This document shows positions 7,936 to 18,008 of a DNA stretch of 64,000 nucleotides, piece after piece. The notes beneath the pieces are model-generated. The model was not told the DNA's origin. It searched no databases and saw nothing but the letters and a program-made list of their open reading frames with translations. The stretch is from Anaerolineaceae bacterium. Its GTDB lineage: Bacteria > Chloroflexota > Anaerolineae > Aggregatilineales > Phototrophicaceae. Location: the NCBI GenBank assembly GCA_002702065.1, contig NZXX01000004.1, forward strand, positions 319,748 through 383,747, in the 5' to 3' direction. A program made the translations under genes and the position numbers. Numbering within the stretch: the first letter of the stretch is position 1; the number at the start of each line of letters is the position of its first letter.

Positions 7936-10929
7936 CTAGAAACCGCTTAATTGGCTCAGGTCGGCACGCCCGGTTTGCATATTGCCAATCGCTTGCAGCA
8001 AGGCCAACCGGTTTTGCCGCAGGTGTTCGTCATCCACATTGACCATGACGTGATCGAAGAAGGCGGTCACCGCCGGCACCATCGGCTCGAAGGCCGTCAG
8101 AAACGCATCGACATTGCCACTGGCATCCAGACCGGACGCCGCCTTCTGGTAGGCAGCGTACAATGCCTGTTCCTGCGCTTCAGCGAATGCCGCCGCATCA
8201 ATATCGTACTGCTGCGTTTCGCTGCGGGTGATGCGTACACAGCGGGCAAAGCTGTCGAGCAGTGGTTCCCAATCAGGCCGTTTGATCCACTCGCTTAGCT
8301 GCTGTGTGCCCACCAGTGCGCGATAGGGATTGGTGGATTGTTCCGCCAGCACTGCCGCCAGCACATCCGCCGCCCAGCCCTGATCGGCCAGCCACACCTG
8401 CAAGCGCCCACTGATAAATTCCAGCACCTGCTTGCGTGCTTCGTCGGAGACCGGCACCGGCTGCGCACCGGCGACCAGATCAACCAGCCCGGACAGATCA
8501 TAATCCCACTGGCGGTCCACCATAATCTGAATAATGCCCAGTGCCGCCCGGCGCAGGCCATAAGGGTCGGCAGTGGATTTTGGTGCCAGACCGACACCGA
8601 ACAGACCCACCAGACTATCAAGCCGGTCTGTCAGCGCCAGCAGCGCACCCGGCAAGCTGGCAGGCAGTGCATCATCGGCACCCCGCGGCTGCCAGTGCTC
8701 GAAGATGGAATCGGCCACTTCTTCCGGATACCCACTCAGCAGCGCATACTCGCGGCCCATCGTCCCCTGCAACGAAGTCATTTCGACAACCATCTGCGTC
8801 GCCAGGTCCGCTTTCGCCAGATGGGCGGCCCGCTGGGCAACAGCCACTACTGTCGCGGCCAGCCCGATCTGATTGCCAACCGATTCCACCAGTGAGCTGA
8901 CCCGCTGGTTTTTATCCAGCATGGAGCCCAGTTTTTCCTGGAACGTCAGCGTCGATAACCGGGGCAGATATTCTTCCAGCGGTTTCCGGATGTCTTCCTT
9001 ATAGAAGTAGTTCGCATCAGAGAAACGTGCCCGCAGCACATGCTCGTTGCCAGACACCACGTTGGCGATCTGATGATCGTCGCCATTGCGCACCGCGATA
9101 AAGTACGGCAGCAGCTTGCCCGCTTCATCTTCCACCGCGAAATAGCGCTGGTGCTTGCGCATGACCGTCACCAGCACGTCACGCGGCAGTTCCAGATACT
9201 TTGGATCGAAAGAACCGCGCAGCGCCGTCGGCACCTCGACCAGATTGGTGACTTCCGCCAGCAAACCAGGATTATCCGGGATGCGTCCGCCCACGTCCGC
9301 CGCCAGTGCCTGAACCTGTTTGATGATGTCGTCACGGCGGGACGCATGGTCGAGCATAATATTCTGATCGTCGATGTGCTTCATATAATGCGCAGCATCG
9401 AGGATTTCGCGCTGAGGGGACCCATACTGGCGCGCCCCACGAGTCACATTGCCACTGGCGACGCCCGCATATTCAAAGGGAATAACGGCCTTGCCCAGCA
9501 GCGCCAGCAGCCAGCGGATGGGCCGGGAGAACGATATGCCGCTGGCGTTCCAGCGCATCGACTTGCCAAACGTGATACTGCCGACAAATCCCGGCAATGC
9601 TTCGGCCAACACATCGGTTGCCGGGCGGCCCGCCGTCTTCACCAGCGCGACGACGTAATCGCCCCCATCGACCTGTTCGACGCGCAAATCATCGACCGAC
9701 ACACCCTTCCCGCGCGCAAAGCCTTCCGCTGCTTTGGTCGGTTTGCCATCCGCATCAAAGGCACGATTGGCGGGTGGCCCCTTCTCGATCTGTTCGACAT
9801 CCGGTTGACGCGGCGCAAGTTTCTGGGCCTGAACCACCAGCCGACGCGGGGTCGCATACACCTGCACGCCTTCATTGGACAGCCGCAGGTCCTCGAAGAA
9901 CCTGGCGGCCCCGGCCTGCAACTGCGCCAGTGCGTCATCGACATCCCCCGCCGGAAGCTCCTCCACCCCAATCTCCAGCAGAAAGTCCGCCGGTTGGGTC
10001 AAGGGTTCGGGCGAGGCCGGCAGCGCCGTCAGCAGTGGTGTCTCCCACTGCCGGTTTTTGATCGGATAACCCATTTCCTCACGCTGGGCCGCAAACGCCT
10101 GCGCCACTTCGCGAGTCTGGTTGCGCATCCGCCGGAAGTAACTGGCACGTTCCGTCACGCCGATAGCGCCGCGTGTATCCAGAACGTTAAACAGATGGCT
10201 GCACTTCAGAATATAATCGTAAGCGGGGATCAATGCCCCGGCCTGAAGCGCGCGTTTGCTTTCGCTCTCATAAAAGTTATAGGTCTGTTTAAGCCCATCC
10301 ACATCCGCCAGTTCAAAGTAATAGCGGCAGTGTTCGACTTCACTTTGCAGATACACATCCCCGTAGGTCAGGTCGCCCAGCCAGTCGATGTCCCAGACTG
10401 CGTCCTTGCCTTGCAGCGCCAGCACAATGCGCTCGATCCCATAGGTAATCTCAACCGATACCGGGTTGAGTTCGAGGCCACCAGCCTGCTGGAAGTACGT
10501 GTACTGCGTGATCTCCTGCCCGTTCAGCCACACTTCCCAGCCAAGCCCCCAGGCCCCCAACGCCGGGCTTTCCCAGTTGTCCTCGACAAACCGGATATCC
10601 TGCTCCTCCGGGTTGAGGCCCAGCGCCCGCAGCGAATTCAGGTAAAGCTCCTGCGGATTGCCAGGGTCGGGCTTGAGGATCACCTGATACTGGTAGAACA
10701 TCTGCATCCGGTTGGGGTTTTCACCGTAACGGCCATCATCAGGGCGAATACTGGGTTCCACATAGGCCACGCGCCAGGGTTCCGGCCCCAACACACGCAG
10801 CAGCGTCGCCGGGTTATTGGTCCCCGCCCCCACCTGAATGTTGTACGGGTTCCAGAGCACACAGTCCTGTGCAGCCCAGAATTCATTCAATTTGAAGATA
10901 ACTTCCTGAAAAGTGAGTGCTTTCGCCAT
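7936..10929 (-). CDS. glyQS: Glycine--tRNA ligase, fused alpha and beta subunits
   Basis: This single 997-residue chain charges tRNA-Gly. Residues 1 to about 290 are the catalytic alpha subunit ([18 protein letters not shown], then [19 protein letters not shown] and the class II core [11 protein letters not shown]). Residues from about 312 to the end are the beta subunit ([12 protein letters not shown] opening, a [10 protein letters not shown] segment, and a C-terminal anticodon-binding region). Most bacteria encode the two parts separately; fused forms are known in chlamydiae, plant organelles and scattered bacteria. The ATG at 10929 gives the normal GlyQ start. It is divergent from the sigma gene at 11118. 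Confidence 0.96.
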   Translation of the reverse strand: MAKALTFQEVIFKLNEFWAAQDCVLWNPYNIQVGAGTNNPATLLRVLGPEPWRVAYVEPSIRPDDGRYGENPNRMQMFYQYQVILKPDPGNPQELYLNSLRALGLNPEEQDIRFVEDNWESPALGAWGLGWEVWLNGQEITQYTYFQQAGGLELNPVSVEITYGIERIVLALQGKDAVWDIDWLGDLTYGDVYLQSEVEHCRYYFELADVDGLKQTYNFYESESKRALQAGALIPAYDYILKCSHLFNVLDTRGAIGVTERASYFRRMRNQTREVAQAFAAQREEMGYPIKNRQWETPLLTALPASPEPLTQPADFLLEIGVEELPAGDVDDALAQLQAGAARFFEDLRLSNEGVQVYATPRRLVVQAQKLAPRQPDVEQIEKGPPANRAFDADGKPTKAAEGFARGKGVSVDDLRVEQVDGGDYVVALVKTAGRPATDVLAEALPGFVGSITFGKSMRWNASGISFSRPIRWLLALLGKAVIPFEYAGVASGNVTRGARQYGSPQREILDAAHYMKHIDDQNIMLDHASRRDDIIKQVQALAADVGGRIPDNPGLLAEVTNLVEVPTALRGSFDPKYLELPRDVLVTVMRKHQRYFAVEDEAGKLLPYFIAVRNGDDHQIANVVSGNEHVLRARFSDANYFYKEDIRKPLEEYLPRLSTLTFQEKLGSMLDKNQRVSSLVESVGNQIGLAATVVAVAQRAAHLAKADLATQMVVEMTSLQGTMGREYALLSGYPEEVADSIFEHWQPRGADDALPASLPGALLALTDRLDSLVGLFGVGLAPKSTADPYGLRRAALGIIQIMVDRQWDYDLSGLVDLVAGAQPVPVSDEARKQVLEFISGRLQVWLADQGWAADVLAAVLAEQSTNPYRALVGTQQLSEWIKRPDWEPLLDSFARCVRITRSETQQYDIDAAAFAEAQEQALYAAYQKAASGLDASGNVDAFLTAFEPMVPAVTAFFDHVMVNVDDEHLRQNRLALLQAIGNMQTGRADLSQLSGF

Positions 10930-10971
10930 AATCCGTCCTGATGATTGTGCAGTGCAGACTGAATGATGCGT

Positions 10972-10977
10972 ATTATA
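10972..10977 (-). promoter_or_regulatory. -10 box of the glyQS promoter
   Basis: A perfect TATAAT on the minus strand lies about 45 bases upstream of the glyQS ATG. The -35 region is poor (TCGATA or CTCGAT at 17-18 bases). I looked for a T-box leader and saw none; the leader would be only about 35 bases. Confidence 0.45.
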
Positions 10978-11117
10978 GAAGGTCAGCGCCGTATTATCGA
11001 GGGGGTTGTGTGAGTCGCCCTCGTCATGAATGTACGACTGTGCGAAAATCTTAACATAAACCCTCGTAACGTAGAACAGTGAAGCGGGTTTTAATAATCG
11101 GACTGTATAAGCGGACT

Positions 11118-11735
11118 ATGATGAAACGACCCTGGAAACGCGAAAATAATCCACCGGACTTTAAGACCCTGGATGACATCGAACTGGTCGAACTGGCAAA
11201 GAACGATCAGGAAGCCTTCGGCGCCCTGTACGAGCGCTATGTCACCAAGATTTACAATTATGTGTACTATCGCACTGGCAACCATCATGACGCCGAAGAC
11301 CTGACAGCCATGGTCTTTTATCGGGCGCTCGGCCACATCGAAAACTACACCGAGCGTGGCATCCCGTTTCAGGCATGGTTGTACCGCATTGCCCATAACC
11401 TCGTCGCCAACTGGCACCGCGACCGGGGGCGGCGCAAGATCATCCCGCTGGACGAATATGTCGGCCCCGGCCCACAGTTCGAAGCGCCGGATCAGTATGC
11501 CGAAAATGAAGAGGAACGGACCCTGCTGCTGGAATCGATACGGCAGTTACCGCCAGAGCGACAGCAGCTCATCATTCTGAAGTTTATCGAGAAAATGCCG
11601 AACGCTGAAATCGGCCAGATCATGGGGCGCACCGAAGGCGCCATCAAATCGTTATACCATCGCACGCTCAGCGCGCTGCGTGAGGAACTTGATCTTCGTA
11701 TGAACCAGAGCCGCGTCACCGATCAAAAAGGTTAA
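11118..11735 (+). CDS. ECF-type RNA polymerase sigma factor
   Basis: An alternative sigma-70 family factor with only regions 2 and 4. Region 2 is at about residues 22-95 (DQEAFGALYERYVTKIYNYV, then DAEDLTAMVF and AWLYRIAHNLVANWHRD). Region 4 is at about 135-190 (LPPERQQLIILKFIEKMPNA, then EIGQIMGRTEGAIKSLYHR). I start at the ATG at 11118 (205 residues); an ATG at 11121 and a GTG at 11079 are alternatives and none has a clear ribosome site. A small membrane-anchored protein follows after 3 bases and is the obvious candidate regulator. What the pair responds to cannot be told from sequence. Confidence 0.88.
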   Translation: MMKRPWKRENNPPDFKTLDDIELVELAKNDQEAFGALYERYVTKIYNYVYYRTGNHHDAEDLTAMVFYRALGHIENYTERGIPFQAWLYRIAHNLVANWHRDRGRRKIIPLDEYVGPGPQFEAPDQYAENEEERTLLLESIRQLPPERQQLIILKFIEKMPNAEIGQIMGRTEGAIKSLYHRTLSALREELDLRMNQSRVTDQKG

Positions 11736-11738
11736 GGT

Positions 11739-12128
11739 ATGTCCAACCCGAATCTGTCCGATGTACAACTTCAGAATCTGCTTGCAGAAATCACGGACGT
11801 CATGTTGACTACTGACGCCGATGTGGATGCGCTGGCCAATCGCTTTCAGGTGGATTCAAGCGATGCGCTGCATCTGATGGCACTGGTTGGGCTGCTCAAC
11901 GAAACTCTGGAACCGGTTGAACCGTCCGAACGCTTTGTGCGGCGGCTGGGGCAGGACCTTGCCGGGATGGATACCAGCAACGTGCTGGTGCGGGTGCGCA
12001 AGCTGCCTCCGCGCGTGCAGATCGCTGCCGGTTTGGCGCTGGTGGCTGGTTTTATGTTTATTTCGCGCCGGCGGCACAACAGCGCCATTGAACAGGAAGA
12101 GCGCCGCGAAGCGATCACCGCACAATAG
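11739..12128 (+). CDS. Small single-pass membrane protein, possible anti-sigma partner
   Basis: I do not recognise a named family. The 129-residue protein has a helical, acidic N-terminal part (residues 1-85), then PPR, a single hydrophobic span at about 92-108, and a basic RRRH stop-transfer before a charged tail. Its start is 3 bases after the sigma-factor stop, with AAGGT upstream, so it is co-translated with it. Position and topology fit an anti-sigma or sigma-anchoring role, but no zinc-binding anti-sigma motif (HxxxCxxC) is present, so this is context inference only. Confidence 0.6.
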   Translation: MSNPNLSDVQLQNLLAEITDVMLTTDADVDALANRFQVDSSDALHLMALVGLLNETLEPVEPSERFVRRLGQDLAGMDTSNVLVRVRKLPPRVQIAAGLALVAGFMFISRRRHNSAIEQEERREAITAQ

Positions 12129-12198
12129 GTGACGGCAGCCTGCCAGTGCGGCTTCATTTCAATCTTATAGAGGGCAATCATCCAGCACGGTCTTGTAG

Positions 12199-12228
12199 TT
12201 GACAAGTGCTGTCATTATTGTGTATAAT
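12199..12228 (+). promoter_or_regulatory. Strong sigma-70 promoter of rpoB
   Basis: A perfect TTGACA (12199-12204) and perfect TATAAT (12223-12228) are separated by 18 bases. The transcript would begin near 12235 and carry a leader of about 145 bases before the rpoB GTG. Apart from this promoter and the leader I see nothing else in the 252-base gap 12129-12380. Confidence 0.85.
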
Positions 12229-12380
12229 GCTCGTTCGCAAACCTCTATATATGATCTCTACTCACATGGGATTTCGTTGTCAACAACATAATCCATCTCC
12301 CCTTTATACCAGGAGTATCATCTATTCCTGTTTGTCTATTGTCAACCGGCTCGGTAAAGTGAATTGAGGAGCGGCGCACT

Positions 12381-15300
12381 GTGCAATTAAGAGACCGTAT
12401 CAAGAATTATGCCCGGACCCCCGACGCGCTGGAACTGCCATCGCTCATCGAAGTGCAGCTCGACTCGTTCAAATGGTTCTGCGAGCAAGGTTTGGCGGAG
12501 CTGTTTGACGAAATCAGCCCGATTGAAAGTTTTAATGGGCAGCTCAAGCTATATTTGCCCGGTAACCGGCCCGAAGCCCAGGAATTCGGCCTGAGCTACT
12601 GGTTCGAGGAACCCAAATATAACGAAGAGATCTGTCTGGAACGTGACATCTCCTTCGCCGCGCCCCTGTATATGCGGGTCGCGCTGGTCAACCGCGAAGC
12701 TGGCGAAGAAGTGATGATCTCGGACATCTTTATGGGTGATTTCCCCATCATGACCGAGAAGGGCACGTTCATTATTAACGGCACAGAGCGTGTCGTCGTC
12801 AGCCAGCTTATTCGCTCACCCGGTGTCTATTTCGACGCCGATGAAGATCGCACAACCGGTCGCCGTCTGGCGAACGCCAAGCTCATCCCGGATCGGGGTG
12901 CGTGGATGGAGTTCGAGACGCGCAAGAACGATTATCTGACCATCAAGTTCAATCGCAAGCGTACTGTCCCCATTACGATTCTGCTGCGCGCGCTGGCTGC
13001 CGTCAATGATGGCATGCCGGATGAACTGTCGCCTATCCATACCGGCAGCGACGAAGAACTGCTGGCTCTGTATGCGGATATCGATACTGACCCAGACCGC
13101 CAGTTTGTCGCCAGCACCATCAAGATGGAACCGGTTTGGGAACTGAAGAAAGAACAGACCGTTGCCGAAGCGGCGCTGCTTGAGTTCTACAAGCGGATGC
13201 GCCCTGGCGACCCCCCCACCCTGGATAACGCCCGCGAATATCTGGAAAGCCAGCTTTTCGACCAGCGGCGCTATGACCTGGAGCGTGTGGGCCGTTACAA
13301 GCTCAACCAGCGTCTGGGCATTGACCGCACGATTTCGCGCAGCGTACGAACCGTCACCAAGATGGACATCGTGAAGCTGGTCGAGCGCATGATCGCCATC
13401 AACAACAACCAGGCGAACCCGAACGATATCGACCACCTGGGTAATCGCCGCGTGAAGACTGTCGGCGAGTTAATCCAGAACAAGCTGCGCATCGGCCTGC
13501 GCCGCACCGAACGTGTGGTGAAGGAACGTATGTCGATCCGCGAATCGGACAATCTGACCCCAGTCGCGCTGATCAACATTCGCCCGGTCGTTGCCGCCAT
13601 CCGCGAATTTTTCGGTTCATCGCAGCTTTCACAGTTCATGGAACAAACCAACCCGCTGGCCGAACTGACCCATAAGCGGACGCTGTCGGCGCTCGGTCCC
13701 GGTGGTCTGCGCCGTGAACGTGCCGGCTTCGATGTCCGTGACGTGCATCACAGCCACTATGGCCGTATCTGCCCGATTGAAACACCGGAAGGCCCGAACA
13801 TTGGCCTGATCGGTCGTCTGGCAAGTTACGGGCGGGTCAACGAGTACGGCTTTGTCGAAACGCCGTATCGCGAAGTCATCAAATTCCTGTCGCCAGAGGA
13901 CCCCGATATCATCGGGCGTGCCCTGCGTGACGACATCGAAGACTCGGATGGCAATATCCTGGCCGACGAAGATTCCGTCATCGACAGCGAACTGGCCAAG
14001 AAGCTGGCAAAAGCGGGCATCGAGCGCGTGCCGATCATGCCGTATGTCACGGAGAAATTCGTCTACCTGTCGGCAGATGAAGAAGATAACTTCGTCATCG
14101 CCCAGGCCAACGCCAAGCTCGATGACATCAAGCAGTTTGTCAACAAGCGTGTGTCGGCCCGCTACAACCAGCATTTTGCGGTTGTGCCGGTCCAGCGCAT
14201 CGACTATATGGACGTTGCCCCCCGGCAGATCGTGGGCATCAGTGCCGCGCTCATCCCCTTCCTGGAGCATGACGACGCGAACCGTGCGCTGATGGGTTCC
14301 AACATGCAGCGTCAGGCCGTCCCCCTGCTCAAGCCGGACGTGCCGATTGTCAGCACCGGCATGGAAGATCAGGCCGCCTATGACAGTGGCCAGGTGCTGG
14401 TTTCCGATGAAGCGGGTGAGGTCATCAGTGTACAGGGTGATCGCATCACCGTGCGCAACGAACAGGGCGACGAACGTATCTATCGCCTGCGCAAATACAA
14501 TCGCTCGAACCAGTCGACCTGTATTGACCAGCGTCCGGTGGTCTTCAAAGGCCAGCATATCCGCAAGGGCGAGGTCATTGCCGACAGTTCGTCGACCGAT
14601 CATGGTAATCTGGCGCTGGGGCACGATGTTCTGGCAGCCTTCCTGTCATGGGATGGTGGTAACTATGAAGACGCGCTGCTGATCAGCGAAGATCTGCTGC
14701 GCCGCGACAAGTTCACCAGCATCCATATCGAGAAGCACGAGATCGAAGCCCGCGACACCAAGCTGGGGCCGGAGGAAATCACCTACGATATCCCCAATGT
14801 CGGTGAAGACGCGCTGAAAGACCTGGATGAATTCGGTATCGTCCGCATCGGTGCGGAAGTCGGGCCGAACGATATTCTGGTCGGTAAGATCACACCGAAG
14901 GGCGAGAAGGAACTCAGCCCGGAAGAGAAACTGCTGCGGGCCATCTTCGGCGAAAAAGCGCGTGAGGTGAAAGACTCCTCGCTGCGCCTGCCACATGGTG
15001 ATTCGGGTAAAGTCGTGGATGTGAAGGTCTTCACCCGCGAAGAACACCGCGATCTGCCAGCCGGCGTCGAGAAGATGGTGCGTGTCAGCGTCGCCCAGAA
15101 GCGTAAGCTGACCGTCGGTGACAAGATGGCAGGCCGTCACGGGAATAAGGGTGTCATTTCCAAGATCGTCCCGATCGAGGATATGCCCTATCTCGAGAAT
15201 GGCCGGTCGGTCGAAATCATCCTCAACCCGCTGGGTGTGCCAGGCCGTATGAATATCGGTCAGGTACTGGAAATGCACCTCGGCTGGGCAGCTGAACAAC

Positions 15301-16313
15301 TCGGTTTCCGCGCGCTGACACCTGTGTTTGACGGTGCAAAGGAAATTGAAATTCAGGCGGAACTGGGTCGTGCCTGGATGATCAACCGTGCGTGGTCCCA
15401 GATTACGGAACGCGCCTGGGAATGGATCAAACAGTTCAACTACGACCCGGAAGAACTGGAAGATGAAAATGAAGTGCGCCGCCTCTACATTCATGAATGG
15501 CTGGGCCAGCGCAATGACTATGACGTCGAACTGCTGATCACGGACGAAGTGTATGCCCGCCGCGCCGTGGTACGCGAATGGCTACGCGAAATGGACGTGT
15601 ATCCGGACGATGTGCTGCTGTTCGAAACCGAAGGTATCAGCCTGGACGAACGTACCGACCGCGACACCCGCGCTCTGGACCTGTCGCTGCGGCTGTGGAT
15701 CAAATGGGCGGACCCGGAAACCGAACTGCCGGAAGAAGCCGAGATCAAGGACCTGCTGAAGCTGGCCGACCGTGTGATGCTGAGCACGGGCAAGAATGTG
15801 CCGGTGTATGGCAAGCAGTCGCTCTACGATGGCCGCACTGGCGAAGTCTTTGACCGTCCGGTCACCGTGGGCATCATGCACATGCTCAAGCTGGCCCATC
15901 TGGTCGAAGACAAGGTTCATGCCCGTTCGACCGGCCCGTACAGTCTGGTCACGCAGCAACCGCTGGGTGGTAAGGCACAGTTCGGTGGCCAGCGTTTCGG
16001 TGAAATGGAAGTGTGGGCGCTCGAAGCTTATGGTGCAGCCTACACCCTTCAGGAAATGCTGACCGTCAAATCCGACGATGTGCAGGGGCGCGTCAAGACG
16101 TACGAAGCCATCGTCAAGGGCGAGGCGATTGAGGAACCCGGTATCCCGACCAGCTTCCGTGTGCTGGTGAAGGAACTGCAAAGCCTCGGTCTGGCCGTTG
16201 AAGCGATCGGCGAAAGCGGCGAGATTATCCGCTTCGGTAAAGAAGATGAGAAAGCTCGCCAGCCGCGCATGAACACCGGGCTGCTCAGCCTGGCCGACGG
16301 CGGCACCGACTAA
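12381..16313 (+). CDS. rpoB: DNA-directed RNA polymerase subunit beta
   Basis: RpoB forms half of the polymerase active-site cleft. The 1310-residue chain starts at GTG (12381) with GAGGAG 9 bases upstream. Landmarks: fork and rifampicin pocket (SSQLSQFM at about 413-420, then [17 protein letters not shown]), SDHGNLALG-type region, [20 protein letters not shown], and the C-terminal [20 protein letters not shown] with [14 protein letters not shown]. Between about residues 990 and 1135, where most RpoB have a short link before LYDGRTGE, there is an extra acidic helical insert of roughly 100 residues. The rifampicin pocket has E421, T423 and T434 at E. coli positions 516, 518 and 529. rpoC, rplJ and rplL are not adjacent. 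Confidence 0.97.
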   Translation: MQLRDRIKNYARTPDALELPSLIEVQLDSFKWFCEQGLAELFDEISPIESFNGQLKLYLPGNRPEAQEFGLSYWFEEPKYNEEICLERDISFAAPLYMRVALVNREAGEEVMISDIFMGDFPIMTEKGTFIINGTERVVVSQLIRSPGVYFDADEDRTTGRRLANAKLIPDRGAWMEFETRKNDYLTIKFNRKRTVPITILLRALAAVNDGMPDELSPIHTGSDEELLALYADIDTDPDRQFVASTIKMEPVWELKKEQTVAEAALLEFYKRMRPGDPPTLDNAREYLESQLFDQRRYDLERVGRYKLNQRLGIDRTISRSVRTVTKMDIVKLVERMIAINNNQANPNDIDHLGNRRVKTVGELIQNKLRIGLRRTERVVKERMSIRESDNLTPVALINIRPVVAAIREFFGSSQLSQFMEQTNPLAELTHKRTLSALGPGGLRRERAGFDVRDVHHSHYGRICPIETPEGPNIGLIGRLASYGRVNEYGFVETPYREVIKFLSPEDPDIIGRALRDDIEDSDGNILADEDSVIDSELAKKLAKAGIERVPIMPYVTEKFVYLSADEEDNFVIAQANAKLDDIKQFVNKRVSARYNQHFAVVPVQRIDYMDVAPRQIVGISAALIPFLEHDDANRALMGSNMQRQAVPLLKPDVPIVSTGMEDQAAYDSGQVLVSDEAGEVISVQGDRITVRNEQGDERIYRLRKYNRSNQSTCIDQRPVVFKGQHIRKGEVIADSSSTDHGNLALGHDVLAAFLSWDGGNYEDALLISEDLLRRDKFTSIHIEKHEIEARDTKLGPEEITYDIPNVGEDALKDLDEFGIVRIGAEVGPNDILVGKITPKGEKELSPEEKLLRAIFGEKAREVKDSSLRLPHGDSGKVVDVKVFTREEHRDLPAGVEKMVRVSVAQKRKLTVGDKMAGRHGNKGVISKIVPIEDMPYLENGRSVEIILNPLGVPGRMNIGQVLEMHLGWAAEQLGFRALTPVFDGAKEIEIQAELGRAWMINRAWSQITERAWEWIKQFNYDPEELEDENEVRRLYIHEWLGQRNDYDVELLITDEVYARRAVVREWLREMDVYPDDVLLFETEGISLDERTDRDTRALDLSLRLWIKWADPETELPEEAEIKDLLKLADRVMLSTGKNVPVYGKQSLYDGRTGEVFDRPVTVGIMHMLKLAHLVEDKVHARSTGPYSLVTQQPLGGKAQFGGQRFGEMEVWALEAYGAAYTLQEMLTVKSDDVQGRVKTYEAIVKGEAIEEPGIPTSFRVLVKELQSLGLAVEAIGESGEIIRFGKEDEKARQPRMNTGLLSLADGGTD

Positions 16314-16338
16314 CCAATCACCCCATCAACATCTCCAA

Positions 16339-16364
16339 AGGGGCGCCACTGTGCGTCCCTTTTT
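16339..16364 (+). terminator. Rho-independent terminator of rpoB
   Basis: AGGGGCGC (16339-16346) pairs with GCGTCCCT (16353-16360), including one G-U pair, with a 6-base loop, and runs straight into TTTTATTTT. It follows the rpoB stop by 25 bases, supporting a monocistronic rpoB message. Confidence 0.85.
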
Positions 16365-16375
16365 ATTTTCCCCAA

Positions 16376-16406
16376 TTGACTCTCAAGCAACTTGAGACCG
16401 TACACT
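16376..16406 (+). promoter_or_regulatory. MerR-type promoter with 19-bp spacer and dyad operator
   Basis: TTGACT (16376-16381) and TACACT (16401-16406) are 19 bases apart, longer than the usual 17, and the spacer contains the perfect dyad CTCAAG-CAA-CTTGAG (16382-16396). This is the hallmark of promoters that a MerR-family activator opens by twisting the DNA. It drives the MerR gene at 16451, so autoregulation is likely. Confidence 0.8.
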
Positions 16407-16450
16407 GAGCCTGAAAGCTTTCAAACACATCGGGCGCAAAGGACACGAAC

Positions 16451-17278
16451 ATGTTCAAGATCGGTGAATTTTCCAGAATCTGCCGGGTACCGGTCTCGGC
16501 TCTACGCTACTACGCGGACATCGGCCTGCTGGAACCTCAGCACATCGACCCCTTCACCAACTACCGCTACTACTCCGCCAGCCAGCTGCCACGCCTCAAC
16601 CGAATTCTGGCGCTGCGCGATCTGGGTCTGACTCTGGATCAGATCAAACAGGCGCTGGACGAGCAACTGTCACCAGAGGCCATGCGCGGTATGCTGCGCA
16701 TGAAACAGGCGGAGATCGAACGTCATGTCGAGGAGGAGCAGGCCCGGCTCAACCGTGTGGCAGCCCGCATCAAGCAAATTGAACAGGAGGGCAAAACCAT
16801 GCCTGAACAGGACATCATCCTTAAATCCATCGACCCCATTTATGCACTCACCATACGAGAGGTTGTGGCAGAACCGTCAGCTGTCGGCACCCTGCTAGGG
16901 GAAAGTTTCGCGGCCTTCGGTCCACGTGGTATCCAGCCTGCCGGTCCTCCGGTAGCGATCTTCTATGACGAAGAATTTAAACCGGCGCATCTCGATGTGG
17001 AGATTGTACTGCCCGTCGCACCAAACGTCACAGAAAATGTACCGATGGATAACAACCGGCAGCTTGAAGTCAGGACGGTGCCCGGCACCGACACAGCAGC
17101 CAGCATCATCCACAAAGGCGATTACGACAACCTGACGGCGACCTACAACGCGATTGCCCGCTGGATCGAAGACAACGGCTACCGCATCACCGGCCCATCA
17201 CGCGAAGTCTACCTGACTGCGCCCGGCGACCCGGCAGGCACGCTCACCGAGATCCAGTATCCCGTCGAAAAAGCCTGA
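16451..17278 (+). CDS. MerR family transcriptional activator with GyrI-like effector domain
   Basis: Residues 1-70 are the MerR winged helix (MFKIGEFSRICRVPVSALRY, then NYRYYSASQLPRLNRILAL). A coiled-coil dimer helix spans about 78-115. From about 120 to the end is a GyrI/BmrR-like effector domain (IDPIYALTIREV, HKGDYDNLTATYNAIARWIE, then a C-terminal EIQYPV). The architecture matches BmrR-type multidrug-sensing activators. No efflux pump follows, so the target may be itself or a distant locus. The start at 16451 is the canonical MerR MFKIGEFS. Its own promoter contains the predicted operator. Confidence 0.9.
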   Translation: MFKIGEFSRICRVPVSALRYYADIGLLEPQHIDPFTNYRYYSASQLPRLNRILALRDLGLTLDQIKQALDEQLSPEAMRGMLRMKQAEIERHVEEEQARLNRVAARIKQIEQEGKTMPEQDIILKSIDPIYALTIREVVAEPSAVGTLLGESFAAFGPRGIQPAGPPVAIFYDEEFKPAHLDVEIVLPVAPNVTENVPMDNNRQLEVRTVPGTDTAASIIHKGDYDNLTATYNAIARWIEDNGYRITGPSREVYLTAPGDPAGTLTEIQYPVEKA

Positions 17279-17295
17279 TCCAACCCGCTTTAACC

Positions 17296-17337
17296 AACAG
17301 CGCTGTCTCATAGTAGATGGCGCTGTTCTGCTATAAT
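17296..17337 (+). promoter_or_regulatory. Hairpin followed by extended -10 promoter before Uma2
   Basis: AACAGCGC (17296-17303) pairs with GCGCTGTT (17320-17327) and could end merR transcription, although no T-run follows. Immediately downstream TGCTATAAT (17329-17337) is an extended -10 box placed about 30 bases before the Uma2 ATG, whose ribosome site is GAGG. Confidence 0.5.
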
Positions 17338-17366
17338 GAAACCAGAAGTCAGATGAGGATGTCTGC

Positions 17367-18008
17367 ATGGCAACATCTATTCAGACAGACCAGGATATTC
17401 CCGGCGTGGTTGTCGCCCGTGATGTAACTTTCGAGGAGTATCTTGAACGGTATGCAGCCAGCTACTGCGAACTTGTAGGAAGTGTGGTGCGCAACATGTC
17501 CCCCATTCATGAACGCCATGACCGGTTAACACGTTACATCGCCACACTACTGGAGGCTTATTTCGAGCTTCGACCCATTGGGCGCATCCTGCAGGCCCCG
17601 TTCGTTATGCGTCTACAGGCGGCGGAAGTGGCACGAGAGCCAGACATCCAGGTTATTCTCCATGACAATCCGTACGCCCTGACCCCCACCTTTATGGATG
17701 GTCCGGCAGATATCGCTATCGAAATCGTGTCGCCCGAAAGTGTGGAACGCGATCATGGACAAAAATTCGTCGAATACGAAAAAGGCGGTGTGCGCGAATA
17801 CTGGATTATTGACCCTCTGCGCAGTGAGGCACGCTTCTACCAACTGGATGCAGAAGGTATCTATCGCCCGCAGTACGATTACACAGATGATCATTACACA
17901 ACACCGCTGATGCCCGGCTTACAGATTCACGTTGCCACACTCTGGGCAACTACGCTGCCAGGGCCGGCAAAAATATCGCATATCATTCAGGAAATGTTGC
18001 AAGCATGA
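17367..18008 (+). CDS. Uma2 family (DUF820) putative endonuclease
   Basis: A 213-residue Uma2-family protein of PD-(D/E)XK fold. Motifs are TFEEYLERY at the N-terminus, REPDIQVIL, PADIAIEIVSPESVERDHGQ, KFVEYEKGGVREYWIIDP and a final MPGLQI. It is only distantly similar to the Uma2 gene at 3456. The stop overlaps the start of endonuclease V by four bases (ATGA), so the two are translated together. That pairing hints at a link to nucleic acid damage or processing, which is inference from context only. Confidence 0.87.
   Translation: MATSIQTDQDIPGVVVARDVTFEEYLERYAASYCELVGSVVRNMSPIHERHDRLTRYIATLLEAYFELRPIGRILQAPFVMRLQAAEVAREPDIQVILHDNPYALTPTFMDGPADIAIEIVSPESVERDHGQKFVEYEKGGVREYWIIDPLRSEARFYQLDAEGIYRPQYDYTDDHYTTPLMPGLQIHVATLWATTLPGPAKISHIIQEMLQA

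Noticed and set aside
9040-10941. Long open frame (633 codons) on the plus strand opposite glyQS
   Set aside because: Antisense shadow of the fused glycyl-tRNA synthetase; rich in His/Arg/Gln with no domain signature and no ribosome site.
10930-11040. T-box riboswitch ahead of the glycyl-tRNA synthetase gene
   Set aside because: The predicted leader is only about 35 bases, with no T-box consensus and no terminator hairpin.
13629-14624. Open frame (331 codons) on the minus strand within rpoB
   Set aside because: Antisense to the most conserved part of RpoB; no coding signature of its own.
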